From Austropuccinia psidii (taxonomy: Eukaryota; Basidiomycota; Pucciniomycetes; Pucciniales; Sphaerophragmiaceae): 64,000 bases of DNA. Of this stretch, positions 20,402 through 30,223 are shown in pieces. Location: the NCBI GenBank assembly GCA_023105745.1, contig JALGQZ010000002.1, forward strand, positions 46,598,497 through 46,662,496. Reading direction: 5' to 3'. The notes below the pieces were generated by a model, which was given only the letters and a program-made list of their open reading frames with translations, ran no database searches and was not told the origin of the DNA. A program made the position numbers and the translations under genes. Numbering within the stretch: the stretch's first letter is position 1; the number at the start of each line of letters is the position of its first letter.

Positions 20402-22628
20402 CTAAAACGGGTCAATCCTGGTTGTGAGTTTAGCTGACCTGGGTACCGTCAAGGTGACCTCATCACTTGAACCAAGACTGCGTTTTGCCACCCAGGCATC
20501 ACCAAAGTCTAATACTAAGCATTGTGCAAATTTAAATCTAAGAGGTACAGTGGGGTTAAAAGACTCTGATGAGAAGAAACTTTTATTCAGTAAATTACAT
20601 ATATACTTATTAGTACGTAGCCACACTGGCTCCACTAGATTTTTACCCTCTGAAAGTTTTGCGGAAATGTCAATTAGTGATAAAGCCCCTTTAACTGAGC
20701 TTGTTCTCCAGTCATCTGAGCATACCATCAAACCACGAACCCCCGCCGCACAGAATGCCGCTAATATACCATAGCAAATTCGATTTATTCCGAGATTCTT
20801 GTGACACGTCAAAAGATCTTTGATGGCCTCATTTTTTTTTGAGTTCGTGAGTTTGCCTTTGATGCCATTAACTTCGACCTTTGTATGTGCACGTACCATG
20901 TTGTACGCAATCATCAAATGGATAACTGTATCCATTAGATCCTCCAGGTTCTTGTGCGGCTTTGTGGATATCTCATTGTCAGCGCCGCCACCTTCACTGC
21001 TGAGTTGGGTTGCACGTTGCTTCAATTTACTCAAGCAGGAGGCAAGGTATTCAACTGCTCCGCGTTCGAGTCCAAGAGGATCGGTCGAATTTGATGTTGG
21101 TGCAACATATGGTTTGGGTGCAATCACATCGTATGAGACTAAACTAATGGATTCAAACATAACATTTGCCCAAAAATGTTTAACTGGATTGGCGGGGTAA
21201 AGAAGGCTCTGAACCATTTTGAAGAAGGAGTGTTCAGATTTTGGGAGATTATCTGGAGGTTTAGCTGATTCCTTCATCAATTTGAGATTCCAAATGTTGT
21301 GATCAAAAAACGCTTCTGTTTCAGTTGGCTTAAAAAAATCTAACCCTGTATATTGCAATTTATATCACCAGTCAACAGCCAATAATCAAGTATCATGCAC
21401 AAAGATAAAAAAAAACTCACCTGCCATCTCAAGGTCCTGCAGCCAAGCCGACATTTTAAGATCTTGGTTACTGATCACCTTAATACCAATGGGCAGGAAT
21501 GTATGAGCATCCTTTGTTGGTAAATTGTCCCATCTATTTTTGTAAATACTGTTGATATTATCAAGCCCCCTTTTCCATGCTTGTTGAGAAATATTGGAAT
21601 GATAATTCAAAATGCCTGCAAACTCTTCCATGCGGGATAAAAATATTCCTTGAAAATTGGCAGCGGATGACACTTCGGGCTCAGCGTCGGGAATTATATC
21701 AGTCATATCTCGTCCCATTGTATCATGTTTAATTGTTTCCCTTTCTTGAGGGGCTTGAATATTGCGAGGAGAGGCGGGAGGGGTTTCATCATGGATTGTT
21801 TCATTCGGTATCGGGGGGCTTTCAGTATGTGGAGCTTCATCATGGATTGTTTCATTGAGTATGGGGGGGGGTTCAGTATGCGGAGGTTCATTATCAATAT
21901 GGTCCACTTCAACATTGATCATTTCATCACCTTGATCCCGGGAATCCTTTGCGGCTTCAAAGGTACGGCATTTTTTGTTGGTTTTTTTGGTCGCATGTAT
22001 ATTTGGTCTTTTTCCTAATCCTTTGCCTGGAAATCCAATTACGACTCGAGATCCTTCAGGTAGAGATTCTCCCACCTCCACACCTGCCCATATATTGTAA
22101 GCAGGTGTTTTGATTTAGTAATGGACTTACGGTTCAAATCCATTTTGAGGAGGCTCATGGCTTCAGCAATCTTTTGACGCACATAATCAGGAATTTTACT
22201 ATCATTTTGAATTTTTTCGAGCCTTGGGATTGTTTGAGCAATGTTGGAGACAAATTGCTCCTTGGATATATTTTCCACCTCCCCACTAAAAATTACATCA
22301 TCTTGCCCATCATCTTCTGTCGGTGCACAAGGTTCAACAGTCTTTTCCTTCTCATAAGTTTTAAAATTCGGTTTCTGAGAGCTTGGAGGTTGACCTGAAA
22401 TAAAGGCTATGACACAATATCAGGTTTTGAGAGATTAGAAATACTCAAGATGGATGTATACTCACATTCTGGAAGAACTGGTGGATCTTGATTATCTTCA
22501 TGTGACTGGCTCTCTGCTTCAATGCCTAATTCACGACTACTGGCCATATCAGATATTTCACTTCCACTCTCTTGGGCTGAAGTTGGTCGTTCATTAAATT
22601 CCGTTGAATTTCCCGGGGTTTGGGCCAT
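20402..22628 (-). CDS. Intact orphan protein, 677 residues, four exons
   Basis: Exons 22628-22466, 22394-22131, 22083-21421 and 21345-20402. Introns of 71, 47 and 75 nt have GTGAG/GTAAG donors and CAG acceptors, and the spliced length is exactly 678 codons. The N-terminal 115 residues are acidic and Ser/Gln-rich, probably disordered. Exon 3 has a 17-residue tandem repeat (PPHTEPPPILNETIHDE then APHTESPPIPNETIHDE) and a basic patch (KKTNKKCR). The C-terminal 320 residues look ordered, with hydrophobic helices (LIDISAKL, YGILAAFCAAGVRGLMV). I do not recognise a domain. It has no lesion although several other genes of the element are broken. It is on the same strand as the TET/JBP gene, with about 900 bp between them. 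Function unknown. Confidence 0.7.
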
Positions 22629-23169
22629 CGCGGAGGTAGTTTAGTAAGCAAATAGATGGTGACGAGTTGATTGATAACTTGTTTGAAAATTTTGAATAAA
22701 AAGATCCAAATTGAAGAAAATAGGTGGAAGTAAAATAATCGCATTTGCAAAATGCGATTTGGTGGGAAATTGAAGGAGGCGATGTTTTGCAAATTATTTC
22801 ATATCATGCAAATGAAATCACTTCCCTGTGAGACATTGAATAAAGTTGACTAGTGAGAAACCTACTAAAGTCAACTTTTGAACTATTCAACGCTCATGAG
22901 GTAAGGACTAAGCAAAGTGTTCCATTTGAATGATATGAAATAAAATGGTTTTGTTGGGGAAACAGGAAACACAATTCTTGTCTTAAATAGTCCACTTATT
23001 AGGTTTTAATTTGTGAGTCTCATGATTTAAACCCTAACCACAACATTGTGAATATACTGACCAATTTCCCCTGAGGTCCTGTTGGCAGAGAAGGCCACTC
23101 AGCATATTTTGGCAATGGCGTCCATTGTGTACGCCAACAAGCCACCGTACACTATGGATGTAGTACGGA
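22629..23169. other. Upstream region of the orphan gene
   Basis: No gene seen. It likely carries the promoter of the 677-residue gene, and holds palindrome copy 6 at its end. Confidence 0.4.
23121..23158. repeat. Dispersed palindrome, copy 6
   Basis: Outer arms TCCATTGTGTACG (23121-23133) and CGTACACTATGGA (23146-23158) pair with one mismatch; the centre is degenerate. Confidence 0.6.
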
Positions 23170-23895
23170 AGCGTAAGGATGGTAAGTGGCGTCGGAGGCA
23201 TGTCGGGAGGGTACCTACTAGGCGAGCGTAAGGATGGTGAGCAGTGTCGGGAGCATGTTGGGAGGGCACTGCGCGAGCGTAAGGATTGTAAGCAGTGTTG
23301 GGAGCATGTCGGGAGGGCACTCCGCGAGCATAAGGATCGTAAGCAGTGTCGGGAGCATGTCGGGAGGGCACTCCGCAAGCATAAGGATCGTAAGCAGTGT
23401 CGGGAGTATGTCGGGAGGGCACTCCGTGAGCGTAAGGATCGTAAGCAGTGTCGGGAGCATGGCGGGAGGGCACTCCGTGAGCGTAAGGATTGTAAGCAGT
23501 GTCGGGAGCATGGCGGGAGGGCACTCCGTGAGCGTAAGGATTGTAAGCAGTGTCGGGAGCATGGCAGGAGGGCACTCCGTGAGCATAAGGATGGTGAGCA
23601 GTGTCAGGAGCATGTCGGGAGGGCACTGCGCTAGCGTAAGGATTGTAAGCAGTGTCGGAAACATGTCGGGAGGGCACTTCATGAGCGTAAGGATGGTGAG
23701 CAGTGTCGGGAGCATGGCGGGAGGGCACTCCGTGAGCGTAAGGATCGTAAGCAGTGTCGGGAGGGCACTGCACGAGCATAAGGATCGTAAGCAGTGTCGG
23801 GAGCATGTCGGGAGGGCACTGCGCGAGCGTAAGGATTGTAACCAGTGTCGGGAGCATGTCGGGAGGGCACTACACAAGCGTAAGGATGGTAAGGG
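23170..23895. repeat. 51-bp minisatellite
   Basis: About fourteen units with a 51-bp period; the unit contains GCGTAAGGAT, TGTCGGGAGCATG and CGGGAGGGCACT. Because 51 is divisible by three, several frames on both strands stay open (for example 23099-23857 and 23234-23914); these are repeat artefacts. Confidence 0.9.
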
Positions 23896-24201
23896 TGGGG
23901 GTGTGAAAGCGTAAGGAGTGGTGAGGACGGAGATGGGGGGGCAGGCAGTGTCAGAGTCTCATCTGGAGGGTGGTGCGGGCGCGTAAGCATGCTAAGCGTT
24001 GGGGATGCGGAAGCTATTAGGTGAAATTACCCGAACGTTGCGAATAGTGTTGAAACGGGTTTGGGCTTTGAGTGACATTCTCATGTGACACATGTGACGA
24101 TTGACGTTGTCTTGACGCTGATGTGACGTGACCCACTAAATCCAGTGACTATAAAGTGACACTAACGAGACTGAAGAAAGATTTTATACTGACCGCGGTG
24201 C

Positions 24202-24247
24202 GACGTGAAGTCAATCGCCGACAATTGACGCAAGATTTGCCCTGGTG
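24202..24247 (-). repeat. Right terminal inverted repeat
   Basis: Its reverse complement starts CACCAGGGCAAATCTTG and matches the left TIR at 41 of 46 bases. Confidence 0.9.
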
Positions 24248-24250
24248 GGT
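24248..24250. repeat. Right target-site duplication GGT
   Basis: Direct copy of 3307-3309, directly outside the right TIR. Confidence 0.8.
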
Positions 24251-24866
24251 GTATAACACCATTTATGGCATTTTTGGTTATTGGAGGTTGATTGTGGCCA
24301 AAGGTCTTTTTGAAATGATGCCAGGAGGATAAGAGTGAAACTTGGGTTTTGGGGTCTTCAGAGGTGACAAAGTGTCTTTTGGGGTATTTGGCCATTTTTG
24401 GGTTTTTCGCCAAATACAGCTAATACAGCTTAAAAACTGTATTTGCGCAAAGTGCGCAGAAATGCACAAAATGGGCAAATCTTTGCAATTAATCCCAAAA
24501 AGGCCTGATATGGCCTTTTGGACACATTTCCCATAATACATGGGACATGGCATATACAGCTGAATACAGAAAAAATGTCCCAAATGCGCAAAGTGCATAA
24601 AACTGTATTGAAAGCTTAAAAAGCCAAATAAGAGCTTTTGAGCCGTATTTTCCCTATTGACTGGAAAATACCAAAGAGTGCCCAAAAGCAGAGAAAGGCC
24701 AGGAAGGGCCCAGGTTGGCCCCAGGAGTGAAATGACCATAAATGGCCAGAAAAGATGAGAGGGCCAATTTGGCCAGTGATTATGGATATGGCCAAATTTC
24801 CATAAGCTTGATATGGCACTGATATGCCATATGGAGTCCAGGAGGGTAATTGCCATGGTTGTGACA
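24248..24866 (-). repeat. 5' LTR of gypsy family A copy 1, upstream part (U3 side)
   Basis: Continues the LTR interrupted at 3309: GTATAACACCATTTATGG matches the reverse complement of the copy 2 LTR near 37575-37592. It ends GGTTGTGACA, the reverse complement of the LTR start TGTCACAACC. The two LTR pieces total about 1.5 kb, against 1.7 kb in copy 2. Confidence 0.8.
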
Positions 24867-26756
24867 GTGACCTCTGAAAAATGAGAGTTGTCCACAGGAA
24901 CTTGAATGTGCAACAGCCGTGAGCGTACAGCTGTTGGGGGCCATTATTTTTCTTTTGGTTTTCAAATCACCACCCCTAACTCCATTTTTGTAATTTTTTT
25001 TCTTTTTTTACACATGCTCTGTTATTTTTCAACTCTAACAATAATTTCATTATATTTTTCTTCTCTTTAATTTTTTATTTATTTTATCCTCAACAACATC
25101 TCTTGCTGTGTGTCTTTTTATTTAAAAAAAAAGTTCATTGAGTTTTTAAATTTGCTTTTTATCCTAATTAAACCAATTGATTGGGACTAAAGATCAGTTG
25201 CCATAATTTGATTTGGCTATATCAAATTTATGACCTGTTATGACTGTGAAGTAGCTGTCAGCTAGTGTTTAAGACCATCTTGTCTCCAACCAATCATCAT
25301 AAACCATCATAAAATACCCAATTGATACGTGTTTTGTGGTCCCTGAAATGGCTTTACTATTTGAATATTGATCTTTGAGTTTTTTTTCAGGTAAGACAAA
25401 ATCATAATTTCTTAAAAATACTTTAAATTTTTACTTATATATATAATTTTTTTATTATCATTCCCTGATCACTTGATGAAGGAACTCAGGGTCAAATTGT
25501 GGGAATGAGAGCTGCTGGAGCCTCAATACAAACCATCAGAAATCATTTTCAAGTCCCACCCACTATGGTTCATGATACAATTTGCAAGCATCAGGAGCAT
25601 GGCCATCTTAAATTGCTACCAATACCAGGCACACCCAGAGAGCTCAATTACTGCGATCTTCCCTAGTTGGCTTGCGTAGTTCAACAGAATTGACGCAAGA
25701 AGCTAGCTGAAATCAAAAGCCTCATTACTGTTTATGTCTCCATCAATACCCTTCACATTGCTATTCACAAGGACCTTGGTAAGAAATCTTGCATTTCTGT
25801 CAAGAAGCCTTATCTCTCACCTGTGCACATGCAACAAGGGTTAGAACACCTCAATTGGACCATTGAAAAATGGTCCAGGGTGATTTTGACCAATGAGTCA
25901 TTGTTTGAGCTTGGAAAACAATTAACAAGGACTCAAGTCTGGCGGACACCTCAAGAGAAGTACCCACTCGACTCCATGACTGTCAACCACCAATCTGGCC
26001 AAAGGTTGTTTATGGTATGGGGGGCTCCATGTTGGTCCATTCAATCCAAACTCATTTTTTACCTCCTGGTCAGCGTTCAGCAGCCAATTTCATTGCAAAC
26101 GTTTATGAACCCGGCCTGCTTACTTTCTACAAAAAACTTATCAATGCTGGTGTGGCCAAGAATTACAACCAGCTTACACTCATGGAAGATGGTGCTCCCA
26201 TACATACGGCTCAAGTAAGCAATGATTGGCGACAATCAAACAACATCCACAAACTTCAATGGCCTGCAAACTCACCCAACTTAAATCCAATTGAGAACGT
26301 ATGGTTCAAAATGAAATACATGGTCACTAACCTTTCAATCCAAAGACAATGGACAAATTGAAGGCAGCAGTCAATGCTGCATGGGAGGAAATTCCATTTG
26401 AGCACTTAGACAATGTCCTTGTGTCTCTGCCTCACTGGATGCAAGCTGTGGTCAATTCAAATGGAGCACCAGCGCAATGGTAAATAAAAATAGGAATTTT
26501 TGAATTATTTGTTTTTTTCCATTTCATCAAATAGTTGTAACAATAAAATCAAAAAAATGATACATGAAATGTTATCCTGCTTTTCCAGCCAACTATGGCT
26601 GTGTGAGAATAGCTACAATAATGAGAAACCCAAAAAAAACTAAAAAAAACTCAATTGTCCCCCCAAAAAAGTGATACAACCATGAGAAACCAAAAAAAAA
26701 ATTAAGTGCCCCCCAAAAAATAGTGTTTGGATCTTTTCTGGAGGGCACTGTACTGT
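24865..26756 (+). mobile_element. Tc1/mariner element, dead
   Basis: The 3' end is clear: inverted-repeat-type sequence GGAGGGCACTGTACTGTA at 26739-26756, next to A-rich sequence. The 5' TIR would have to read CAGTGCCCTCCAGAAAA; the best candidate is the imperfect CAGTGACCTCTGAAAAA starting at 24865, which abuts the gypsy LTR edge. The left border is therefore uncertain. The transposase inside is broken. Confidence 0.55.
25477..26483 (+). pseudogene. Tc1/mariner transposase, frameshifted
   Basis: DDE transposase remnants in two frames. A helix-turn-helix region (GQIVGMRAAGASIQTI, from 25492) is followed by stops near 25660-25695. The catalytic core spans 25823-26361: VILTNESLFELG, where the usual first Asp is Asn, MEDGAPIHTA with the second Asp, and SPNLNPIENVWF with the third acidic residue. 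The frame changes between about 26017 and 26218, and again after 26350. The end, NSNGAPAQW, stops at 26481. The loss of the first catalytic Asp alone would inactivate it. Confidence 0.85.
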
Positions 26757-26759
26757 AAA

Positions 26760-27479
26760 CTGTACATCAAAATTAGTAACTTAAATTGAGAAGAAATGGG
26801 TGAAATGACAGGGCTAGTTCTAGCAGGCTCTGCTTGGAAGGATAAGAATAGGATAACCTCTCAACAGAGGATGAAGAAGTTATCCAGCGAGCAGACAACT
26901 TTGGTATATAGCTATCTACATCTGTGACATCTAGATCTATGTTTCACTTAGGTTACAACGATGCTTATAGTTGAGCTTCTAGTACCTTCTTGTCAACATG
27001 AAACCCCTCTTTACATAAATTAATCATATTCATATAGATCCACCCTACACCACTGCAACGGCACTTGTGAGCCACACACCCACTTACAAGTTCAATTTAC
27101 AATACTGAATCCCTTGGGCCATAGGCTCAGTTTAACATGACAGTACAGTACACATTCCTAGTGTCTCGGCTTAGTCAATGGCGGTGACCCGGTCCAAAGT
27201 CAGACGTAATCTTATCCTTGAACAAGGTGTGACAGAGTATTGTGGCTCAGTTTGATAATGGTTTAATTGAGAAGTGTGGTGTGGTCTACGCGAGGGCCTA
27301 CCCAAAGTAGGCCAAAGGAAGACAGCCCATCTTCCAACGCCTCAAACGAAACAACGCGTCCTAGCATATCTGGCTCAACAATTTTTTGCACCCATTTCCC
27401 GAGGGGCCGAGATATAACTTAAAAATGGCCACCCTGTGGCTCATGTGGGTCACAATTTCAGCATCCTTCAACACTTTCA
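26760..27479. other. Unique-looking region upstream of the secreted-protein gene
   Basis: No gene or repeat recognised. The last 100 bases probably include the promoter of the gene at 27480. Confidence 0.35.
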
Positions 27480-27999
27480 ATGCAGTTCAAGATGAATTTT
27501 AGGGAGCCATTTCACCTCCGCTTGTTACTTCTAGCTTTAGGTAGGCTTCTTTTTTTTCTTTTTTTAAGTGTTATTGAATTACTCCTATCACACCTTAGGT
27601 GTACTTCAACATCCCATCTTTTCAGAGTTCAACTGCCGAGATCTTCACCCCATGGACCTACCCATGTGTGTGGCGTTTACAACCGGTCAAGTCTGGAGTA
27701 AGCTGAACCAATTCTGGAGCCTTTACTTTGGCGTTATGTACTTACTTTTTTCCTGTTCAACTTGAATATAAACTTAGTCCAGGTGGCCACCCAAATTGGT
27801 CCTGCTAGATTGGAGTGCCGTGGTTTGCGTGAGACTTGTTGTAAATGGCAGCAAGTAGGTTCTGGCCCATTGCTGATAACTCTAAAAGTCTTTCTTATGT
27901 ACAATCCCAACACATTTCTTTCAGGCATTCACTCAAACAATCGGATTTAACGAATTAAAAGAAAAATGCATTACGAGAGACAACAAACCCTGGTATTAA
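27480..27999 (+). CDS. Small cysteine-containing probable secreted protein, four exons
   Basis: Exons 27480-27540, 27599-27732, 27783-27854 and 27925-27999. Introns of 58, 50 and 70 nt have donors GTAGGC, GTTATG and GTAGGT and acceptors TTAG, CCAG and TTTCAG; intron 3 has a CTGATAAC branch-like site. The product has 113 residues. The N-terminus has a basic start and a hydrophobic core (LRLLLLALGVL), as in signal peptides. The mature part has six cysteines (NC, MC, EC, TCC, KC), an even number that would suit disulfide bonds outside the cell. Small secreted Cys-containing proteins are typical rust effector candidates, but I recognise no family. The second intron's acceptor and the 3' end are uncertain: another frame stays open from 27951 to 28211, so a longer C-terminus is possible. 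Confidence 0.5.
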
Positions 28000-29090
28000 C
28001 CGAACGAAGGCTAAAAGCACCAAAGAGGTATACAATCATCAATCACCTTCGAGCACAGCCCGATGTCGCCCTTGTTACCGTCCCTAGAGTCTACATAGCA
28101 GTCTTCCATCATGAGCCTTGTCGCATTTTTCTTCAACATATTCCGCGGGAGTATCAAAGAGAAAAAACTGAAGTTGTAGTTGTTTCAACTCAGAAAATGT
28201 CATGTAGTTAAAAACCACTAGTTAAGAACAAAACATATATCAATTACTATGTCTGTTGTTGAAGTAAATAATCCATGAACTTACCCTGATAACTAAATAT
28301 AACGCGCTCAAATCTATCTATTCCTCCTACCCTAAACATGTGATGAGTATGAGTCAAAACTTAACAGAAGTTCATAAGCTGATAAGATACTTGAACATAA
28401 AAAAGGATGATACAAAATGAAAATATAAATAATTCATAAAGAACCAAGATGGCCGAAAAGACAACTCCTTTTCCTAATAAATAATGACCTCATTCTTTCA
28501 CATTCGATCTTTCAGCCCAATACTAATTCCTGCTAGCACCAACGCAGTATTGAATATTCTGACCCTAAGTGTCTCAGTTCAGAACCACACTGACTACTCC
28601 TATCTCAAACTGCACTAGAATGGAGAAAAACTTGACTAACAAAACTTGCCTGCCTTAGACTCCTCGGATCTAAAGGAGACCTTCACCTCGGGCCTAAGAT
28701 GTCTCTCCAGCATAAAAACGACCTTTCTGTCGTAACAGCAGAAGGGCATTAAACTTACTGCTTTACGTCTCTCTCCAAAGACTCTTTTTTGTTCCTATTT
28801 AGGCTACTCTCCTTCTCGCCGTATCTTACCGTATTACAGATTAACCTTGTACTTTCCTTATTCGTTATACTCTATCCCCTCCTGTACCAAACCCTTGCCG
28901 ATTGTCCTTCATTACAGTTTCTCCCGTCGTTGCGCCATATTGTTTTTGTTATTTAACATGCTGTCTACCTTTAGTTCCAATTATTTAACACGCAGGACAT
29001 GCAGTGTATGGACCAAGGCTGGGCACTGAGTGTATTTACAGTCTGCAGTCGTACTGTACCCTCTTACAGTACAAATGCAGTTGGTTTACA
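28000..29090. other. Region without a recognised gene
   Basis: Apart from an open frame at 27966-28211 that could be an alternative last exon of the preceding gene, nothing is recognisable. Confidence 0.35.
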
Positions 29091-29094
29091 ACTT

Positions 29095-29395
29095 GTTGGG
29101 CCTCGCAGCCGACCGCCCCTTAACTCGCAGTGAAAGCACACACACGCGCTAGCAGTATAAGTACATGAGATCGCACGCCGGTTCACGGAGTTGGCCGTAC
29201 TGAATCGGAACTCCCCAGCAATCGCGCCGCCGCCGGACTAACAATACTCCAGACCGAATTCCCCAAGGCGTATTAGTGACCGGGCCCCACAAACCGCAAC
29301 CAACAGCAGTAATCCTATTGGTTGGGCACCAGCCGTACGCGTCAGTGCGGGTATTCCAACCTCTTCCCGTGCCCTGCCTCCTTGTGGATCGGAGT
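29095..29395. other. CpG-rich block
   Basis: A GC- and CpG-rich stretch (for example ATCGCGCCGCCGCCGG near 29221) in an otherwise AT-rich window. It could be a promoter or an unmethylated island; an open frame at 29238-29453 on the minus strand has no recognisable content. Confidence 0.4.
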
Positions 29396-29567
29396 TTTCC
29401 TTTTTATTTTTGAGTTTTCTTTTTTTGTTTGTCTCATTACACCGGTAAGGCATCTCGTATCACACCGCCTAGGAATTTCCTATCAAGTTCCTACGTAGAA
29501 TGCTTACAAGGCGATGAAATTCTTTGACATACTCCAGCACATGCCTATAAAAGATGTATTGGGATTG

Positions 29568-29572
29568 CACCT
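29568..29572. repeat. Target-site duplication CACCT, left
   Basis: Identical to 34645-34649, just beyond the other LTR of the copia element. Confidence 0.8.
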
Positions 29573-30166
29573 TGAGAAAAATTCACCCAAAAGGGTTCAA
29601 GTGAGCACGATCTCACTCCCAGTGCAAAATCGCAAGCACATTTAAAACTGACTGAGCTTCGTTTACTCAGCTCAATAGGCCTGTGGACAACTGTCCACAG
29701 TGGCAGTCTATGATAAATAACCACGGACGTGTTTAGCTTATAAGAAGCTAGAAGCTTCCACAGAATAGCAATGTCTCCATACCTCTTGTCCCAGAATCCA
29801 TCACTACTTTTTCTTCTCATTCACTCCCTTATCTTATTTTTATCTTATTTCATTTACCGTACTTTCCTCTTATTACTTACATTGTAACAGCAACATTATT
29901 TTCTTATCTGTCTTTTAATAATACTTACAACTGCTCTAACCACAGGTATGAGAAATGGTTCTTACTCACTAACAAGGGAAGAACCACTAACTGATGTTGA
30001 AATCTAACCACAGATCATTATTCTTCTGTACCATTACCTTGTTTACTCTTATTGTTGTATCAACTGCATCCACCTTTTAGGTATATTTGTATATTCGTTA
30101 TCTTTTTCTGCTATACTACAATCCCTTGTTAATAAATAAAAACTTTTGGTTCCATAAACTTCTACA
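29573..30166 (+). repeat. Copia 5' LTR
   Basis: Starts TGAGAAAAATTCACCC and ends TTCTACA. It contains an inverted repeat CTGTGGACAACTGTCCACAG, also present in degenerate form in the 3' LTR. Confidence 0.85.
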
Positions 30167-30223
30167 GGTTGACAATATTGACAAAATTCTAATATAATAA
30201 CAAAAGGTGGTTTGCAAGACACC

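Larger units (their letters stand above)
3310..24247. mobile_element. 20.9-kb CACTA-like (Tnp2) DNA transposon with epigenetic cargo
   Basis: Both ends carry a 46-bp terminal inverted repeat (41 of 46 identical) beginning CACC, flanked by the direct duplication GGT. Sequence on either side joins to restore the gypsy LTR, which proves the borders. Inside lie a Tnp2 transposase (minus), an accessory protein (plus), an SNF2-like ATPase (minus, broken), a Zn2Cys6 protein (plus), a TET/JBP dioxygenase (minus) and a 677-residue orphan (minus), plus two minisatellites. Tnp2 transposase, CACC-type ends and a 3-bp duplication place it with CACTA/EnSpm. CACTA elements are usually well under this length. 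At least three cargo genes have lesions, so this copy is probably not fully functional. Confidence 0.85.
1..24866 (-). mobile_element. Ty3/gypsy chromovirus family A, copy 1 (5' part, LTR split by a nested transposon)
   Basis: Reading on the minus strand, the element starts at its 5' LTR (24866 down to 24248, then 3309 down to 2411), followed by a leader (2410-1592), gag (1591-289) and the start of pol (about 330-1), where the window ends. It is the same family as the complete copy at 36809-46816: the gag proteins align throughout and the LTR end, leader and PBS region are nearly the same. The LTR begins with TGTCACAACCA and ends with GTGACA, like the other copy. The LTR is interrupted by the CACTA-like element at 3310-24247. 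The 3' LTR lies to the left of the window, so the target duplication cannot be checked. Confidence 0.85.

Noticed and set aside
23099..23914. Long open frames on both strands (up to 252 codons)
   Set aside because: The 51-bp tandem repeat is divisible by three, so frames stay open by construction; the protein is only a 17-residue repeat.
24278..24913. 211-codon open frame on the minus strand
   Set aside because: Mostly LTR sequence of gypsy copy 1, rich in the TGGCCA-type motifs of that LTR.
27966..28211. Separate 81-codon gene after the secreted-protein gene
   Set aside because: It overlaps the last exon and lacks its own promoter context; more likely an alternative last exon or chance frame, noted in the gene entry.
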